In this document: positions 5,742 through 13,860 of the stretch, piece after piece
Layout: every line of letters begins with the position of its first letter
Position numbering within the stretch: the stretch's first letter is position 1
Assembly (NCBI GenBank): GCA_027623585.1
Contig: JAQBVK010000023.1
Location: forward strand, 1-15,312
Direction of reading: 5' to 3'
DNA length: 15,312 nucleotides
DNA from: Planctomycetota bacterium
GTDB taxonomy: Bacteria > Planctomycetota > UBA1135
Made by a program: the position numbers and the translations under genes
The notes under the pieces: model-generated
Databases searched by the model: none
What the model saw: the letters and a program-made list of their open reading frames with translations, nothing else
What the model was told of the DNA's origin: nothing

Positions 5742-6665
5742 GTGGCTCTGGCTGAACTGAAGTGCGAATTGTCCTGGTCCGCGAGCCGGGCGAAGGAGTT
5801 CGAGCGCTGCCGTCGCGAGTACTGGTACGCGCGCTACGCATCGTGGGGCTGGTGGAAGGAGAATCCGCCCGCTGAGCGCTGGAAGATCGCGGTCCACAAC
5901 CGGCTGACCTCGCTGCCGGCCTTCGCCGGGGACTGCGTGCACCGCGCGGTGGCGCGCTGGTTCGAGCGGCGGCGAAACGGCACCACCATGAGCGCCGAGG
6001 AGACCTTCGAGGAGACCGTCGCGCTGTTCCGCGAAGGTTGGCGCCAATCGGTCGGATGGAATCCCGCCGACCGGCCCAAGCGCGGCCCCACTCACCTGAT
6101 GGAGCACCACTACGCCATGGAGCTCAGCAAGGAGCGCACGGATGCGTTGCGGGAACTGCTCGCCGCCTGCGTGCGCAACTTCCTCGAGGCACCGCAGATC
6201 GCCCCTGCCCGTGACGCTCACCCGGACCACTGGCGCGCGCTCGAGGAACTCGACTCCTACAAGTTCCTCGGCACCAAGGTCTACGCGATGCCAGATTTTG
6301 CCTTCATGGACGGAGAAATGCTTCACATTTGGGACTGGAAGACCGGCAAGCCGCGCGAGTCCGACATGTTTCAACTCCTGACCTACGGCCTCTACGCTTG
6401 CGAGCGCTGGAGCCAGGACCCTGAATCCATCACGGTACACGCCGCGTATCTCGCCACCGGCGAGGTGAAGTCGAAGCCGGTCACGCTCGAGGCGCTGTCG
6501 AGCGCGCAGGATCTCGTCTCGGAGAGTCTCCGCGAGATGATGGACCTCCACTACGATCCCGACGTGGATCCGGTCGTGCCCGAGCATTGGACCGCGATGC
6601 CCGAAGCCGCGAAGTGCGGCACCTGCCGTTTCCGCGGCATGTGCGACGCCTCCGCAGCGAATTGA
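5742..6665 (+). CDS. Cas4/AddB-like PD-(D/E)XK protein with probable Fe-S cluster
   Basis: The 307-residue protein resembles the RecB-type nuclease family (PDDEXK_1). Residues 11-30 (SWSASRAKEFERCRREYWYA) match the usual opening helix with its cysteine. GDCVHRAV at 63-70 carries the conserved Gly and His. PDF (184-186, D185), IWDWKTGK (196-203, D198 and K200) and QLLTYGLY (211-218) form the catalytic core. C23 plus C292, C295 and C301 (C-X2-C-X5-C, CGTCRFRGMC) reproduce the one-plus-three cysteine pattern that holds a 4Fe-4S cluster in Cas4, AddB and Dna2. No helicase domain and no cas genes are present. GTG 5742 is preferred over upstream starts, which would run into the divergent arsC-like gene. 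The channel gene begins 4 nt after its stop. DNA repair or end processing is inferred. Confidence 0.82.
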   Translation: MALAELKCELSWSASRAKEFERCRREYWYARYASWGWWKENPPAERWKIAVHNRLTSLPAFAGDCVHRAVARWFERRRNGTTMSAEETFEETVALFREGWRQSVGWNPADRPKRGPTHLMEHHYAMELSKERTDALRELLAACVRNFLEAPQIAPARDAHPDHWRALEELDSYKFLGTKVYAMPDFAFMDGEMLHIWDWKTGKPRESDMFQLLTYGLYACERWSQDPESITVHAAYLATGEVKSKPVTLEALSSAQDLVSESLREMMDLHYDPDVDPVVPEHWTAMPEAAKCGTCRFRGMCDASAAN

Positions 6666-6669
6666 AACT

Positions 6670-7959
6670 GTGATCATTCCACAAGACTTCCACGACTCCC
6701 TGCGCGAGCAGATTCCGTGGCTTGCAGAGCATCCCGGGACCACGCGCATCGCCGTGCTGGTCGCGGTGGTTCTGATTGCGACGTGCGCGGATTGGATGGT
6801 CAGGCGCATTCTCGGGCGCGTGTTCACCGCGATGTCGAAGCGCACGGCGACCACTTGGGACGACGCGATTCTGGAACACAAGGTGCTGCCGCGCGTGGCG
6901 CACATCGTGCCTGCGATCCTGATGCGGGTCGCGGCGCCGCTGGTGTTCCCGGGTGAAGACGAAACGATTTGGATGGATTGGACGCAGCGCCTCGCGGAGG
7001 CGTGGATGACGGTCGTTGCGCTGCGCTCGCTTCAGGCGCTGCTCGACGCGGCGGTGTGGAAGATGGAGTCCAAACCGTCCCTGCGCGACCAACCGCTGCG
7101 CTCCTACGCGCAAGTCGCGATGATCATCGCCTGGCTGGCAGGCGGCATCTTGCTGGTGTCACGTCTGCTCGGAGAATCTCCGTGGGGAATCCTGACCGGC
7201 CTCGGCGCGTTGACCGCCGTGTCGATGCTGGTGTTCAAGGATTCGATTCTCGGACTCGTCGCCAGCCTGCAGATCGCCGCCGATGACAAGGTGCGGCGCG
7301 GCGACTGGGTGGAGCTGCCCAAGTTCGGCGCCGACGGCGAGGTCGAGGACATCAGCCTGCACACCGTGAAGGTGCGCAACTGGGACAAGACGCTGGTGAT
7401 GGTGCCGACCACGGCCTTCATCACCGACGGCTTCAAGAACTGGCGCGGCATGCAGGAGAGCGGCGCGCGGCGCATCAAGCGCGCAGTGAACCTGGACATG
7501 GGCAGCGTGCGCTTCTTGGACGAGAAAGACCTCGCGCGCCTGCAGAAGGTGCAGTACATCCAGGGCTACCTCGGCGAGACCGTGGACGCGGTGCGCAAGT
7601 GGAACCTCGAGCAGGGAGTGGATGATCAGAGCCTCGTCAACGGGCGACGCCTGACCAACCTCGGCACCTTCCGCGCTTACCTGACGGCCTTTCTCGAGCA
7701 GCACCCGCAACTGCGCAAGGACATGACGCTGATGGTGCGCCAGCTCGCGCCCGGCCCCGACGGCCTGCCGCTCGAGATCTACGCCTTCAGCGCCGAGCAG
7801 TCGTGGGTTCCCTATGAAGGAATCATCGGCGACATCTTCGATCACGTGCTTGCGGTGATCCCGGAGTTCGGATTGCGCGTTTTCCAGCGCCCGGCCGGTG
7901 CGGATCTGCGTGCGTCCGGCCCACGCGGCGCGGCCGTCGCGGCTTCGGATCCGTCATGA
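6670..7959 (+). CDS. YbdG-like mechanosensitive (MscS-family) channel
   Basis: The 429-residue membrane protein is an MscS-fold channel closest in pattern to E. coli YbdG. Hydrophobic segments lie near 25-43, 76-94, 108-127, 147-166 and 172-203. The last is the pore-lining helix, with GLGALTAVSMLVFKDSILG (177-195) followed by the beta-domain motif GDWVELPKFGADGEVEDISL (211-230). VRNWDK, MVPTTAF and FKNWRGM (255-261) are typical of the YbdG subgroup. It should gate on membrane tension and release solutes on hypo-osmotic shock. GTG 6670 begins 4 nt after the nuclease stop, with no separate promoter. The stop overlaps the next ATG (ATGA). The last 25 or so residues form an Ala/Gly/Pro-rich tail. 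The subgroup assignment is firm; gating properties are unknown. Confidence 0.92.
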   Translation: MIIPQDFHDSLREQIPWLAEHPGTTRIAVLVAVVLIATCADWMVRRILGRVFTAMSKRTATTWDDAILEHKVLPRVAHIVPAILMRVAAPLVFPGEDETIWMDWTQRLAEAWMTVVALRSLQALLDAAVWKMESKPSLRDQPLRSYAQVAMIIAWLAGGILLVSRLLGESPWGILTGLGALTAVSMLVFKDSILGLVASLQIAADDKVRRGDWVELPKFGADGEVEDISLHTVKVRNWDKTLVMVPTTAFITDGFKNWRGMQESGARRIKRAVNLDMGSVRFLDEKDLARLQKVQYIQGYLGETVDAVRKWNLEQGVDDQSLVNGRRLTNLGTFRAYLTAFLEQHPQLRKDMTLMVRQLAPGPDGLPLEIYAFSAEQSWVPYEGIIGDIFDHVLAVIPEFGLRVFQRPAGADLRASGPRGAAVAASDPS

Positions 7960-8978
7960 CCGCGCTCGGAATCGACGACGTTGCCGCCGCCGCTGCGCGC
8001 ATTGCCGGGCGCGTGATGCACACGCCGGTCGTCGCCAGCCGCACGCTCGACGAGATGCTCGGTCACTCCTTGCTGTTCAAGTGCGAGAACCTGCAGCGCA
8101 TTGGTGCCTTCAAGGCGCGCGGCGCGCTCAACACGATGCTCTGGATGCGCGAGCAGGGAACGCTGCCGGCTTCAGTGGTCGCCTTCAGCAGCGGCAACCA
8201 TGCGCAGGCGGTGGCGTGGGCGGCGCGCGATCTCGGAGTGCGTGCCACCATCTTCATGCATGCGCAGAGCAGCGCCGTGAAGCGCGCCGCCACGGAGAGT
8301 TACGGCGCGCGCGTGATCCTGCGCGACCGGCGCGCCGACGCGGAGCGCGAAGCGGAGGAGATGGGGGCGGAACCAGGCTTCGCCTTGATTCCTCCCTACG
8401 ATCACGACCAGATCATCTGCGGTCAGGGCACCTCCGCGCTCGAAGCGCTCGGCGACCATCCCGAGGTCGAGGCCGTGTTCGTGCCGGTCGGCGGCGGCGG
8501 CTTGCTTTCTGGAACGGTGATCGCGACTCAGGGCTCCGGCCCAGCGCCGAACAAGCGCGGAGCGCCACGTCAGGTCTTCGGCGGCGAGCCCCTGCTCGCG
8601 AACGATGCCGCGCGCTCACTGCGCGAAGGCCGCATCGTCTCCTTCGACGACGCGCCGCCGACGATGGCCGACGGCGCGCGAACCCTCAGCCTCTCCGCGC
8701 GAACGCTTCACTACGCGAAGCGCAGCGACGGCATTCTCGAAATCGCCGAGGATGCCATGGCGTACTGGACGCAGTGGCTCGTGCATCTGCTCAAACTGCA
8801 GATCGAGCCGACCGGCGCACTGGGCATGGCCGCCGCGGCGCAATGGCTCGCGCAGCAGCCCGCCGCTCCGCGCCGCACCGCGCTGGTGATCCTCTCCGGC
8901 GGCAACGCCGACGCGGCGATGATGCGCCGCGTCTGGGAGACCGATCACCTCACGCGCTCGCCGAGCACCAAGCGGTGA
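7956..8978 (+). CDS. Threonine/serine dehydratase-like PLP enzyme
   Basis: This is a fold-type II PLP enzyme of 340 residues. K53 in GAFKARGA (51-57) forms the Schiff base. SSGNHAQAVA (78-87) binds the substrate carboxylate, GGGGLLSG (179-186) the PLP phosphate, and SGGN (314-317) the pyridine nitrogen side. ADGARTLSLSARTLHY (238-253) resembles threonine ammonia-lyases and serine racemases. No C-terminal ACT-like regulatory domain is present, so it is the short, non-biosynthetic (TdcB/serine-racemase-like) form. Likely reaction: L-threonine to 2-oxobutyrate plus ammonia, or serine to pyruvate; racemase or hydroxyaspartate lyase activity is possible. VEPE, usual after the third motif, reads GGEP here. 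ATG 7956 overlaps the channel stop, and the gene ends 34 nt inside the convergent methyltransferase gene. Confidence 0.87.
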   Translation: MTALGIDDVAAAAARIAGRVMHTPVVASRTLDEMLGHSLLFKCENLQRIGAFKARGALNTMLWMREQGTLPASVVAFSSGNHAQAVAWAARDLGVRATIFMHAQSSAVKRAATESYGARVILRDRRADAEREAEEMGAEPGFALIPPYDHDQIICGQGTSALEALGDHPEVEAVFVPVGGGGLLSGTVIATQGSGPAPNKRGAPRQVFGGEPLLANDAARSLREGRIVSFDDAPPTMADGARTLSLSARTLHYAKRSDGILEIAEDAMAYWTQWLVHLLKLQIEPTGALGMAAAAQWLAQQPAAPRRTALVILSGGNADAAMMRRVWETDHLTRSPSTKR

Positions 8979-9592
8979 CCGGAACCGATCACGAAGAGCC
9001 ACGGATCTTCGACCACACGGAAGCCGCACTCCTGGGCGAGCGCGCGCACTTCCGCGCGACGCAGAGTGCTCTTCGGCGGTTTGCGGGTGAGGCCCACGCT
9101 GGTGCGCGCGCGTCGCAGCAGGTTCTTGACGCTGGCGTGATCGAAGAAGGAGAACACCACCCAGCGACCCGATACGCGGCAGAGTTCGCGCAAGTGCGCG
9201 CGCCGGATCTCAGGATCCACCAAGTGGTGGCTCAACCGCATCGAGAAGGCGAGATCCACGGCGCCGTCACGCAAGGGGATCTCGTGTCCGAAGCAGCGGA
9301 AGCCCGACGGCGGTGAGGCTTCGTTCCGGGCTTGCGTAGCCTTGACCATGTCGCGGCTGTAGTCGGCCTCGATCACGCGCCGGGCATGCGCGCGCAAGAA
9401 GCCGTAGTAGCGTCCGAATCCGCAAGGCAGGTCGATCGCGACGTCGAGCGCTCCCATCCCTTCGAACCAGCGCGCGAGGATGCGTCGCTCGCGCCGGTCG
9501 CTCAGGCGGCGATGCACCTTGACGTACTCGTCGAGATACTCCTCCGCGCCTTCGGGGGAATCGTAGAACTTGAGTCGTTCGCGGAGCGTCAT
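8945..9592 (-). CDS. Class I SAM-dependent methyltransferase
   Basis: The 215-residue protein has a Rossmann-type methyltransferase core. Motif I is AIDLPCGFGRYYGFL (52-66), with a Pro in place of the usual Gly. The acidic end of strand beta-2 is ADY near 76-78. A further core strand lies at AVDLAFSMRLSHHL (111-124), the region of the usual motif IV, and WVVFSFFD (144-151) follows. It resembles the Methyltransf_11 type, and the substrate is unknown. ATG 9592 overlaps the stop of the kinase-like gene (ATGA), so the two proteins are made together and may act on the same envelope glycan or lipid. A long in-frame extension upstream of 9592 is Arg/Pro-rich and lies over the kinase-like gene, so I rejected it. 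The 3' end overlaps the convergent dehydratase gene by 34 nt. Confidence 0.82.
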   Translation of the reverse strand: MTLRERLKFYDSPEGAEEYLDEYVKVHRRLSDRRERRILARWFEGMGALDVAIDLPCGFGRYYGFLRAHARRVIEADYSRDMVKATQARNEASPPSGFRCFGHEIPLRDGAVDLAFSMRLSHHLVDPEIRRAHLRELCRVSGRWVVFSFFDHASVKNLLRRARTSVGLTRKPPKSTLRRAEVRALAQECGFRVVEDPWLFVIGSGHRLVLGERVR

Positions 9593-10413
9593 GCGGAGCG
9601 TTGCGGTCGGTCCAGCCAACGGTCGGGGCGGTGTCCCGTCCAGATCGAGGCTAAGTACAGACTGACGCGGCGGAAGCGCAGCCGCCAGCGCGGGATGTGG
9701 TGCAGCCGGTCGAACTCCCAATCTTCGTCGAGAGTCTCCGCGTAGGCTTGGATCGCCATTTCGCTCTGCCCCGGCTCGAGTTCGCCTGCGCGCGAGCAGA
9801 GCGATGCGAGATCGAAGCGCCGCACTGCGCGGGGCGCCATTCCGCGCCAGGCGCACAGATACGGCGCGTCGAGGACCCACGCACGCAACGGCGCGTTCGG
9901 CACGATCAAGATGTTCTTTGCGAGGAATCGGAAGTGTCCGATGCCTGCGCGGTGGAGTTGCGCGGCGAGCATCCCGGCCGCGCGGCAGGCGGCGGCCCGG
10001 CGCTCCGGATCCGGCTCATCGCGCAGGAAGGCGGTCAGGTGAACGGCGTCCGGGAGTTCGTGAGTGATCAACGCGGACTCGTGCAGCATGCGATGGCGGT
10101 GCCACTCCAAACATGCGTAGACTCGAGGAGCGGGCAGATCGCGCTGCCTGAGCAGCTCCAAGCCGGCCGCCTCGCGCCGGGAGCGGCTGCGTTGCAGCAA
10201 GGTGAGCGGCAGCTTCCACGCGGGCACCGAGTATCTTTTCCACCAGAGTCGCCGCTTTTCGCTGCAGGCGACTCGCCAGAGCTGGTCCCGCTCTCGCACT
10301 TCCAGGATCTGCACGGAGGTCGGTCTCAGCGGCCCCGACACTTCCCAACAGGCAGCTTCTCCTGCTGTGGTGTTGGCCAGGGTGGCGATGGACGCGAGGG
10401 ATGCGCGTTTCAC
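9589..10413 (-). CDS. WaaP/Kdo-kinase-like protein, probable pseudokinase
   Basis: The 274-residue protein looks like the lipopolysaccharide kinase family (WaaP/KdkA/InaA). WWKRY holds a candidate ATP-binding Lys (K59), RSRSRREAAGLELL (76-89) the alpha-C Glu (E81), and LPAPRVYACLE follows, as in that family. The catalytic loop normally reads HxDLxxxNIL but here is HFRFLAKNIL (160-169): H160 and N167 remain, while the catalytic Asp is R162. The metal-binding Asp may persist as D182 in WVLDAPYL. Loss of the Asp suggests weak or no phosphotransfer, so a pseudokinase or regulatory role is plausible. GTG 10413 has AGGG about 7 nt upstream. It overlaps the methyltransferase gene by 4 nt and diverges from the peptidase gene. 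The family call is good but remote. Confidence 0.68.
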   Translation of the reverse strand: MKRASLASIATLANTTAGEAACWEVSGPLRPTSVQILEVRERDQLWRVACSEKRRLWWKRYSVPAWKLPLTLLQRSRSRREAAGLELLRQRDLPAPRVYACLEWHRHRMLHESALITHELPDAVHLTAFLRDEPDPERRAAACRAAGMLAAQLHRAGIGHFRFLAKNILIVPNAPLRAWVLDAPYLCAWRGMAPRAVRRFDLASLCSRAGELEPGQSEMAIQAYAETLDEDWEFDRLHHIPRWRLRFRRVSLYLASIWTGHRPDRWLDRPQRSA

Positions 10414-10482
10414 GGGACCCTGAGTATGCGTAAGAGCGCACCTCCAGTCTCTCAGATTCTCGGTCGCGCGCCTGATCGTGGC

Positions 10483-10488
10483 TAGAAT
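10483..10488 (+). promoter_or_regulatory. Candidate -10 element for the S41 peptidase gene
   Basis: TAGAAT ends 5 nt before ATG 10494, leaving no room for a Shine-Dalgarno, so the transcript is probably leaderless. The 80-nt divergent gap also has to hold the promoter of the kinase-like gene; CATACT on the minus strand (10428-10423) is a weak candidate. Confidence 0.45.
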
Positions 10489-10493
10489 CCATC

Positions 10494-11789
10494 ATGCTCG
10501 CTCCTCTGCTCATGATCGCGCTGGCGGCTGCAGCGCCGCAGTCCTTCGAGGAGGACGTCGAATGCGCGCTCGACGCGCTCGAGGAAAAGTGCGGTCACTT
10601 CTTCGAGATGAAAGATATCGATTGGAAGGCGGTGCGCAAGGAGTTCGGCAAAGCGGCCAAGTCGGCCAAGGATGACGGCGACGAGTACCTGGTGCTGGCG
10701 CGCATCGTGGCGCGGCTCAAGGACGGCCACGCGGAAGTGCGGCCGGGCGCGAAGGGCGACGAACTCAAGTGGCCCGATGACGCCCCCTTCGGAGGCAGCC
10801 AAGGCGGCTCGGGCATGGCGTGGTGCCGCATCGGTAAGAAGATCTACGTCAAGAGCGTGGCGGGACCGGCAGCGGACGCGAGCGTCGATCCGGGTTCCGA
10901 AGTGCTCAAAGTCGATGGGCTCCCGGTCGAGAAATGGCTCACTGCGCGCATGGAGGAAGTGCGCGACGTGTGGGCGCTGGGCGCTGAGCAGCACGTGTTC
11001 TTCTGGACCACGCACCTCGGCCTCTCCGGCAAGGAGGGCGGACGCATGACGATGGACGTCAAGACTCCGGAGGGAAAGAAGAAGGCGCGCACGATCACTT
11101 TCGGCCGCAGTTCCTATCGCAGTTATGGACCAGCCGCCTTTCCCGATGGAATGAAGGGCGAGAAGGACGTGACCTGGACGCGCTTGGAATCGGGCGTCGG
11201 ATATCTGCATCTGCGCCGCTGCAAGAGCGATCTGCCGGAGCAGGTGGACGAGGCGTTGGCGGATCTCGCTGGCGCGCCGGGAATCATTCTCGATTTCCGC
11301 GGCAATAGCGGCGGCGGCTTCGATCACGATGCGCTGATGGGACGCTTCGTGCCGGCTGGCCAAGAACTGGCCTTCAGCAAGCGCTACGCGAGCGCCGGCC
11401 CGAATCCTTACGCAGGTCCGGTGGTCGTGATCGTGGACGGCTCGGTGGTCAGCGCCGGGGAGACCGCGAGCGGCATGTTCAAGGAGGACGGCCGCGCGCT
11501 GATGATCGGCGAGAGTCCCACGGCGGGGATGTCCTCGAGCAAGGAGACCATCGAGCTGCCTTCCGGCAAGTACGCGCTCTACGTATCGGTGTCGAGCAAC
11601 ATGGGGCGCTTTAACGACGGCCGGGGCCCCGAAGGGATCGGCGCGATTCCGCACCTGCTCGTGGAGTTCGATCCGGAGGACCTGTCAGCGAAACGCGACA
11701 CCCTGATCCGCCGCGCGGAGGAGCTCTTGGCAGAGGCAGCAGGCGGGAAGGGCGCCTGGAAAGACGTTCCCTACCGGCCAGCGAGCTGA
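10494..11789 (+). CDS. Secreted S41-family (C-terminal processing/tricorn-like) peptidase
   Basis: A short signal peptide (MLAPLLMIALAAAAPQ) with a likely cut after the Ala run sends this 431-residue protein to the periplasm. The N-terminal helical region contains LKDGHAEVRP (75-84), matching the conserved DxH(T/S) motif of S41 proteins. A PDZ-like part follows with SEVLKVDGLPVEKWL (135-149). The catalytic domain shows GIILDFRGNSGGGFD (263-277), VIVDGSVVSAGE (312-323) with nucleophile S320, and IGESPTAGMSSSKETIELPSG with K350 a candidate base. It probably cleaves misfolded or C-terminally marked envelope proteins. ATG 10494 is favoured because the signal peptide starts there and TAGAAT lies 5 nt upstream. 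It ends 1 nt from the convergent beta-oxidation gene. Confidence 0.88.
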   Translation: MLAPLLMIALAAAAPQSFEEDVECALDALEEKCGHFFEMKDIDWKAVRKEFGKAAKSAKDDGDEYLVLARIVARLKDGHAEVRPGAKGDELKWPDDAPFGGSQGGSGMAWCRIGKKIYVKSVAGPAADASVDPGSEVLKVDGLPVEKWLTARMEEVRDVWALGAEQHVFFWTTHLGLSGKEGGRMTMDVKTPEGKKKARTITFGRSSYRSYGPAAFPDGMKGEKDVTWTRLESGVGYLHLRRCKSDLPEQVDEALADLAGAPGIILDFRGNSGGGFDHDALMGRFVPAGQELAFSKRYASAGPNPYAGPVVVIVDGSVVSAGETASGMFKEDGRALMIGESPTAGMSSSKETIELPSGKYALYVSVSSNMGRFNDGRGPEGIGAIPHLLVEFDPEDLSAKRDTLIRRAEELLAEAAGGKGAWKDVPYRPAS

Positions 11790-11790
11790 A

Positions 11791-13842
11791 TCAGACCTGC
11801 GCGGGTTGCCGGAACGCCGGACGTCGGTTTTCGAGCAGCGCCTTCATGCCTTCGAGCGCGTCGGCATGGAGGAAGACCACCTTCAGCGCGTCGAGCTCCA
11901 TGTCGAGGCCGGCGTCGAGCTCCATGCGTGCGCCATCGTTCAAGAGCTTCTCCGCGGCGTACAGCGCGTGCGGGCTCTTGGTCGCGATGCGCTTGATCGC
12001 GCGCTCGACCATCTTGTCGCCGTTCGCCGGCGCGGTGCCGGAGAGGATTTGCTCGACGCTGTGCTGCGCGAAGAAATCCCACAGCGCCTGCCACTTGGTC
12101 GACGGCGCCGCAGAGGGTGCGGTGCGGCCCGGATGGCGGCCGCGCAGCGAGAAGGACGCGCAGGTCGCGTCGAGCTCGCGGAATTCGGCGCGCGCATCGG
12201 CGAGACCGATCTCGACCGCGTCGGCTGCGCTCACGAACTCGCCGGTGTAGATCATCCATTTGGCGAGCGGAAGGCCGATGCGGCGCGGCAGTCGCTGCGT
12301 GCCGCCGAGCCCGGGCACGATGCCGATGCCGGTTTCCGGCAGCGCGAACATCGCCTTCGGGCTGCAGACCACGAAGTCGCAGGCGAGCGCGAGTTCGGTG
12401 CCGCCGCCTAGGCACAGCCCCTGCACGCGCGCGGTGCTCGGCTGCCGCTTGCCGGAGAGCGTGCGGTAGACGTCCTGGCCCACGCGCGCGAAGTGATAGA
12501 TCGGCTCGAAGGCGTCCTTCTCGAGGTTCTCGACGAAGAACTTCACGTCGGCGCCGGCCACGAAGGCCTTGCCGCTCGCCGCGAGCACCAGGCCGGGCAG
12601 CCCGGTCACGCGCGCGCGCTCGATCGCCTGTAGCAACTGCACGCCGACCTGCACGTTGAGCGCGTTGAGCGCGTCGGGTCGATTGAAGCGGATCACCGCC
12701 AAGCCGCCCTTCTCCTCGAACTGCACCAGGTTGATGCGGATCTTGCGGTCGCCCGGATTCGCGATCAGGAAGGGCACGTCGAGGTGCCACTTGTCGGCGA
12801 TGGCGCTGGCCAGCTCCGCGGCGCGCTCCACGCCGATCTTGTTAATCATCTGGAACGGCCCGTGCGGCCAGCGCAGACCCACGCGCGCGCCGATGTCCAC
12901 GTCCTCGACCGTGCTGACGCCCTCGTGCACGAGTTGCGCGGCGACGTAGAAGGTCACGCCGAGCAGACGATCGGCGACGACTTGGAACTTCGATGCGTCG
13001 GCCTCGCCCTCCAGGCTCCAATTGCCCTTGCCGCTCTCGACGTGTTCGACCAGCGCCTCGCCCGCGGCATAGAAAGGATGGAGCGACTTGCCGAGCGAGT
13101 TGGCGGCGTGCAGCGAGATCGGCACGCCGGTGACGTTCATCAACTCGAAGGGGCCCATGCCGACGCCGAAGGCCTGCTTCGCCGCCGCTTCGATGGTGGG
13201 CAGATCGGCGACGCCCTCGCCGAGCAGGCGCACGGCCTCGTTGACCCAGGGCACGAAGTAGCGGTTCACCACGAAGCCCGGCGCGTCGGCGCTGCGGATC
13301 GGGGTCTTGCCGGTGGCTTCCATCGCCGCCCACGCGGCGTCGAAGGCATCGGGATCGGAATCCTCGTGCCCGATCACTTCGACCAGCCGGTTCTTCGCCG
13401 GGTGATAGAAGAAGTGGAGGCCGATCACGCGCTCCGGATGGAGCGTGACTTCGGCGACGTCCTTTACCAGGAAGGAGGAAGTGTTGGTGCCGAGGATCGC
13501 GTCCCGCTTGCACACTTCGCCGAGGCGGCGGAAGACCCGCCGCTTGACCTCGAGGTCTTCGAACACGGCCTCGATGACCATGTCCACCTCGGCGAGCTTG
13601 CTCCAATCGGAGGTGCCGCTGATGTTGCCGAGGATCTTCTCAGCCCGCTCCGGGCGGAAGACTTTGCGCTCCACGCCCTGGTCCACCATCTTGCGGATGA
13701 TCCCGAGCCCGCGCGCGACCTTCTCGTCGTCGAGGTCCACGAGCACCACCGGGAGACCCTCGGTGGCGATCTTCTGAGCGATGCCGGAACCCATGTTTCC
13801 GGCGCCGATGACGGCGTAAGTACGGATGTCGTAGCGGTTCAT
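11791..13842 (-). CDS. 3-hydroxyacyl-CoA dehydrogenase / enoyl-CoA hydratase fusion
   Basis: The 683-residue protein joins two beta-oxidation enzymes. The N-terminal dehydrogenase has the NAD site GAGNMGSGIAQ (13-23), TNTSS (119-123), catalytic H143 and E155 in GLHFFYHPAKNRLVEVI, and N193 in GFVVNR. The crotonase domain (about 375-560) has FNRPDALNALN (386-396), AFVAGADVKFF (426-436), and catalytic glutamates E483 (GGGTELALACD) and E503 (LPETG), 20 apart as in the family. A long C-terminal tail follows. The order is the reverse of FadB; archaeal hydroxybutyryl-CoA dehydrogenase/crotonyl-CoA hydratases share it. The usual HFFNP is HFFYHP. Likely role: hydration and oxidation in fatty-acid breakdown. 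No thiolase or acyl-CoA dehydrogenase gene is adjacent. There is no clear Shine-Dalgarno before ATG 13842. Confidence 0.93.
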   Translation of the reverse strand: MNRYDIRTYAVIGAGNMGSGIAQKIATEGLPVVLVDLDDEKVARGLGIIRKMVDQGVERKVFRPERAEKILGNISGTSDWSKLAEVDMVIEAVFEDLEVKRRVFRRLGEVCKRDAILGTNTSSFLVKDVAEVTLHPERVIGLHFFYHPAKNRLVEVIGHEDSDPDAFDAAWAAMEATGKTPIRSADAPGFVVNRYFVPWVNEAVRLLGEGVADLPTIEAAAKQAFGVGMGPFELMNVTGVPISLHAANSLGKSLHPFYAAGEALVEHVESGKGNWSLEGEADASKFQVVADRLLGVTFYVAAQLVHEGVSTVEDVDIGARVGLRWPHGPFQMINKIGVERAAELASAIADKWHLDVPFLIANPGDRKIRINLVQFEEKGGLAVIRFNRPDALNALNVQVGVQLLQAIERARVTGLPGLVLAASGKAFVAGADVKFFVENLEKDAFEPIYHFARVGQDVYRTLSGKRQPSTARVQGLCLGGGTELALACDFVVCSPKAMFALPETGIGIVPGLGGTQRLPRRIGLPLAKWMIYTGEFVSAADAVEIGLADARAEFRELDATCASFSLRGRHPGRTAPSAAPSTKWQALWDFFAQHSVEQILSGTAPANGDKMVERAIKRIATKSPHALYAAEKLLNDGARMELDAGLDMELDALKVVFLHADALEGMKALLENRRPAFRQPAQV

Positions 13843-13860
13843 GGCAAGCGTCGAGTTCCG

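Noticed and set aside
5742..6665. Part of a CRISPR-Cas system (Cas4)
   Set aside because: No repeat-spacer array and no cas1, cas2 or other cas gene in the window; the family also includes many non-CRISPR members.
5379..6905. Long minus-strand frame over the nuclease gene
   Set aside because: Arg/His/Ala-rich antisense of well-supported genes (nuclease and arsC-like), with no recognisable domain.
7898..9316. Long + strand frame of 472 codons over the dehydratase and methyltransferase genes
   Set aside because: Extremely Arg-rich shadow of the PLP enzyme, whose own frame carries every family motif.
9593..9880. N-terminal extension of the methyltransferase to 9880
   Set aside because: The extension is Arg/Pro-rich, lies over the kinase-like gene, and an ATGA overlap gives a natural start at 9592.
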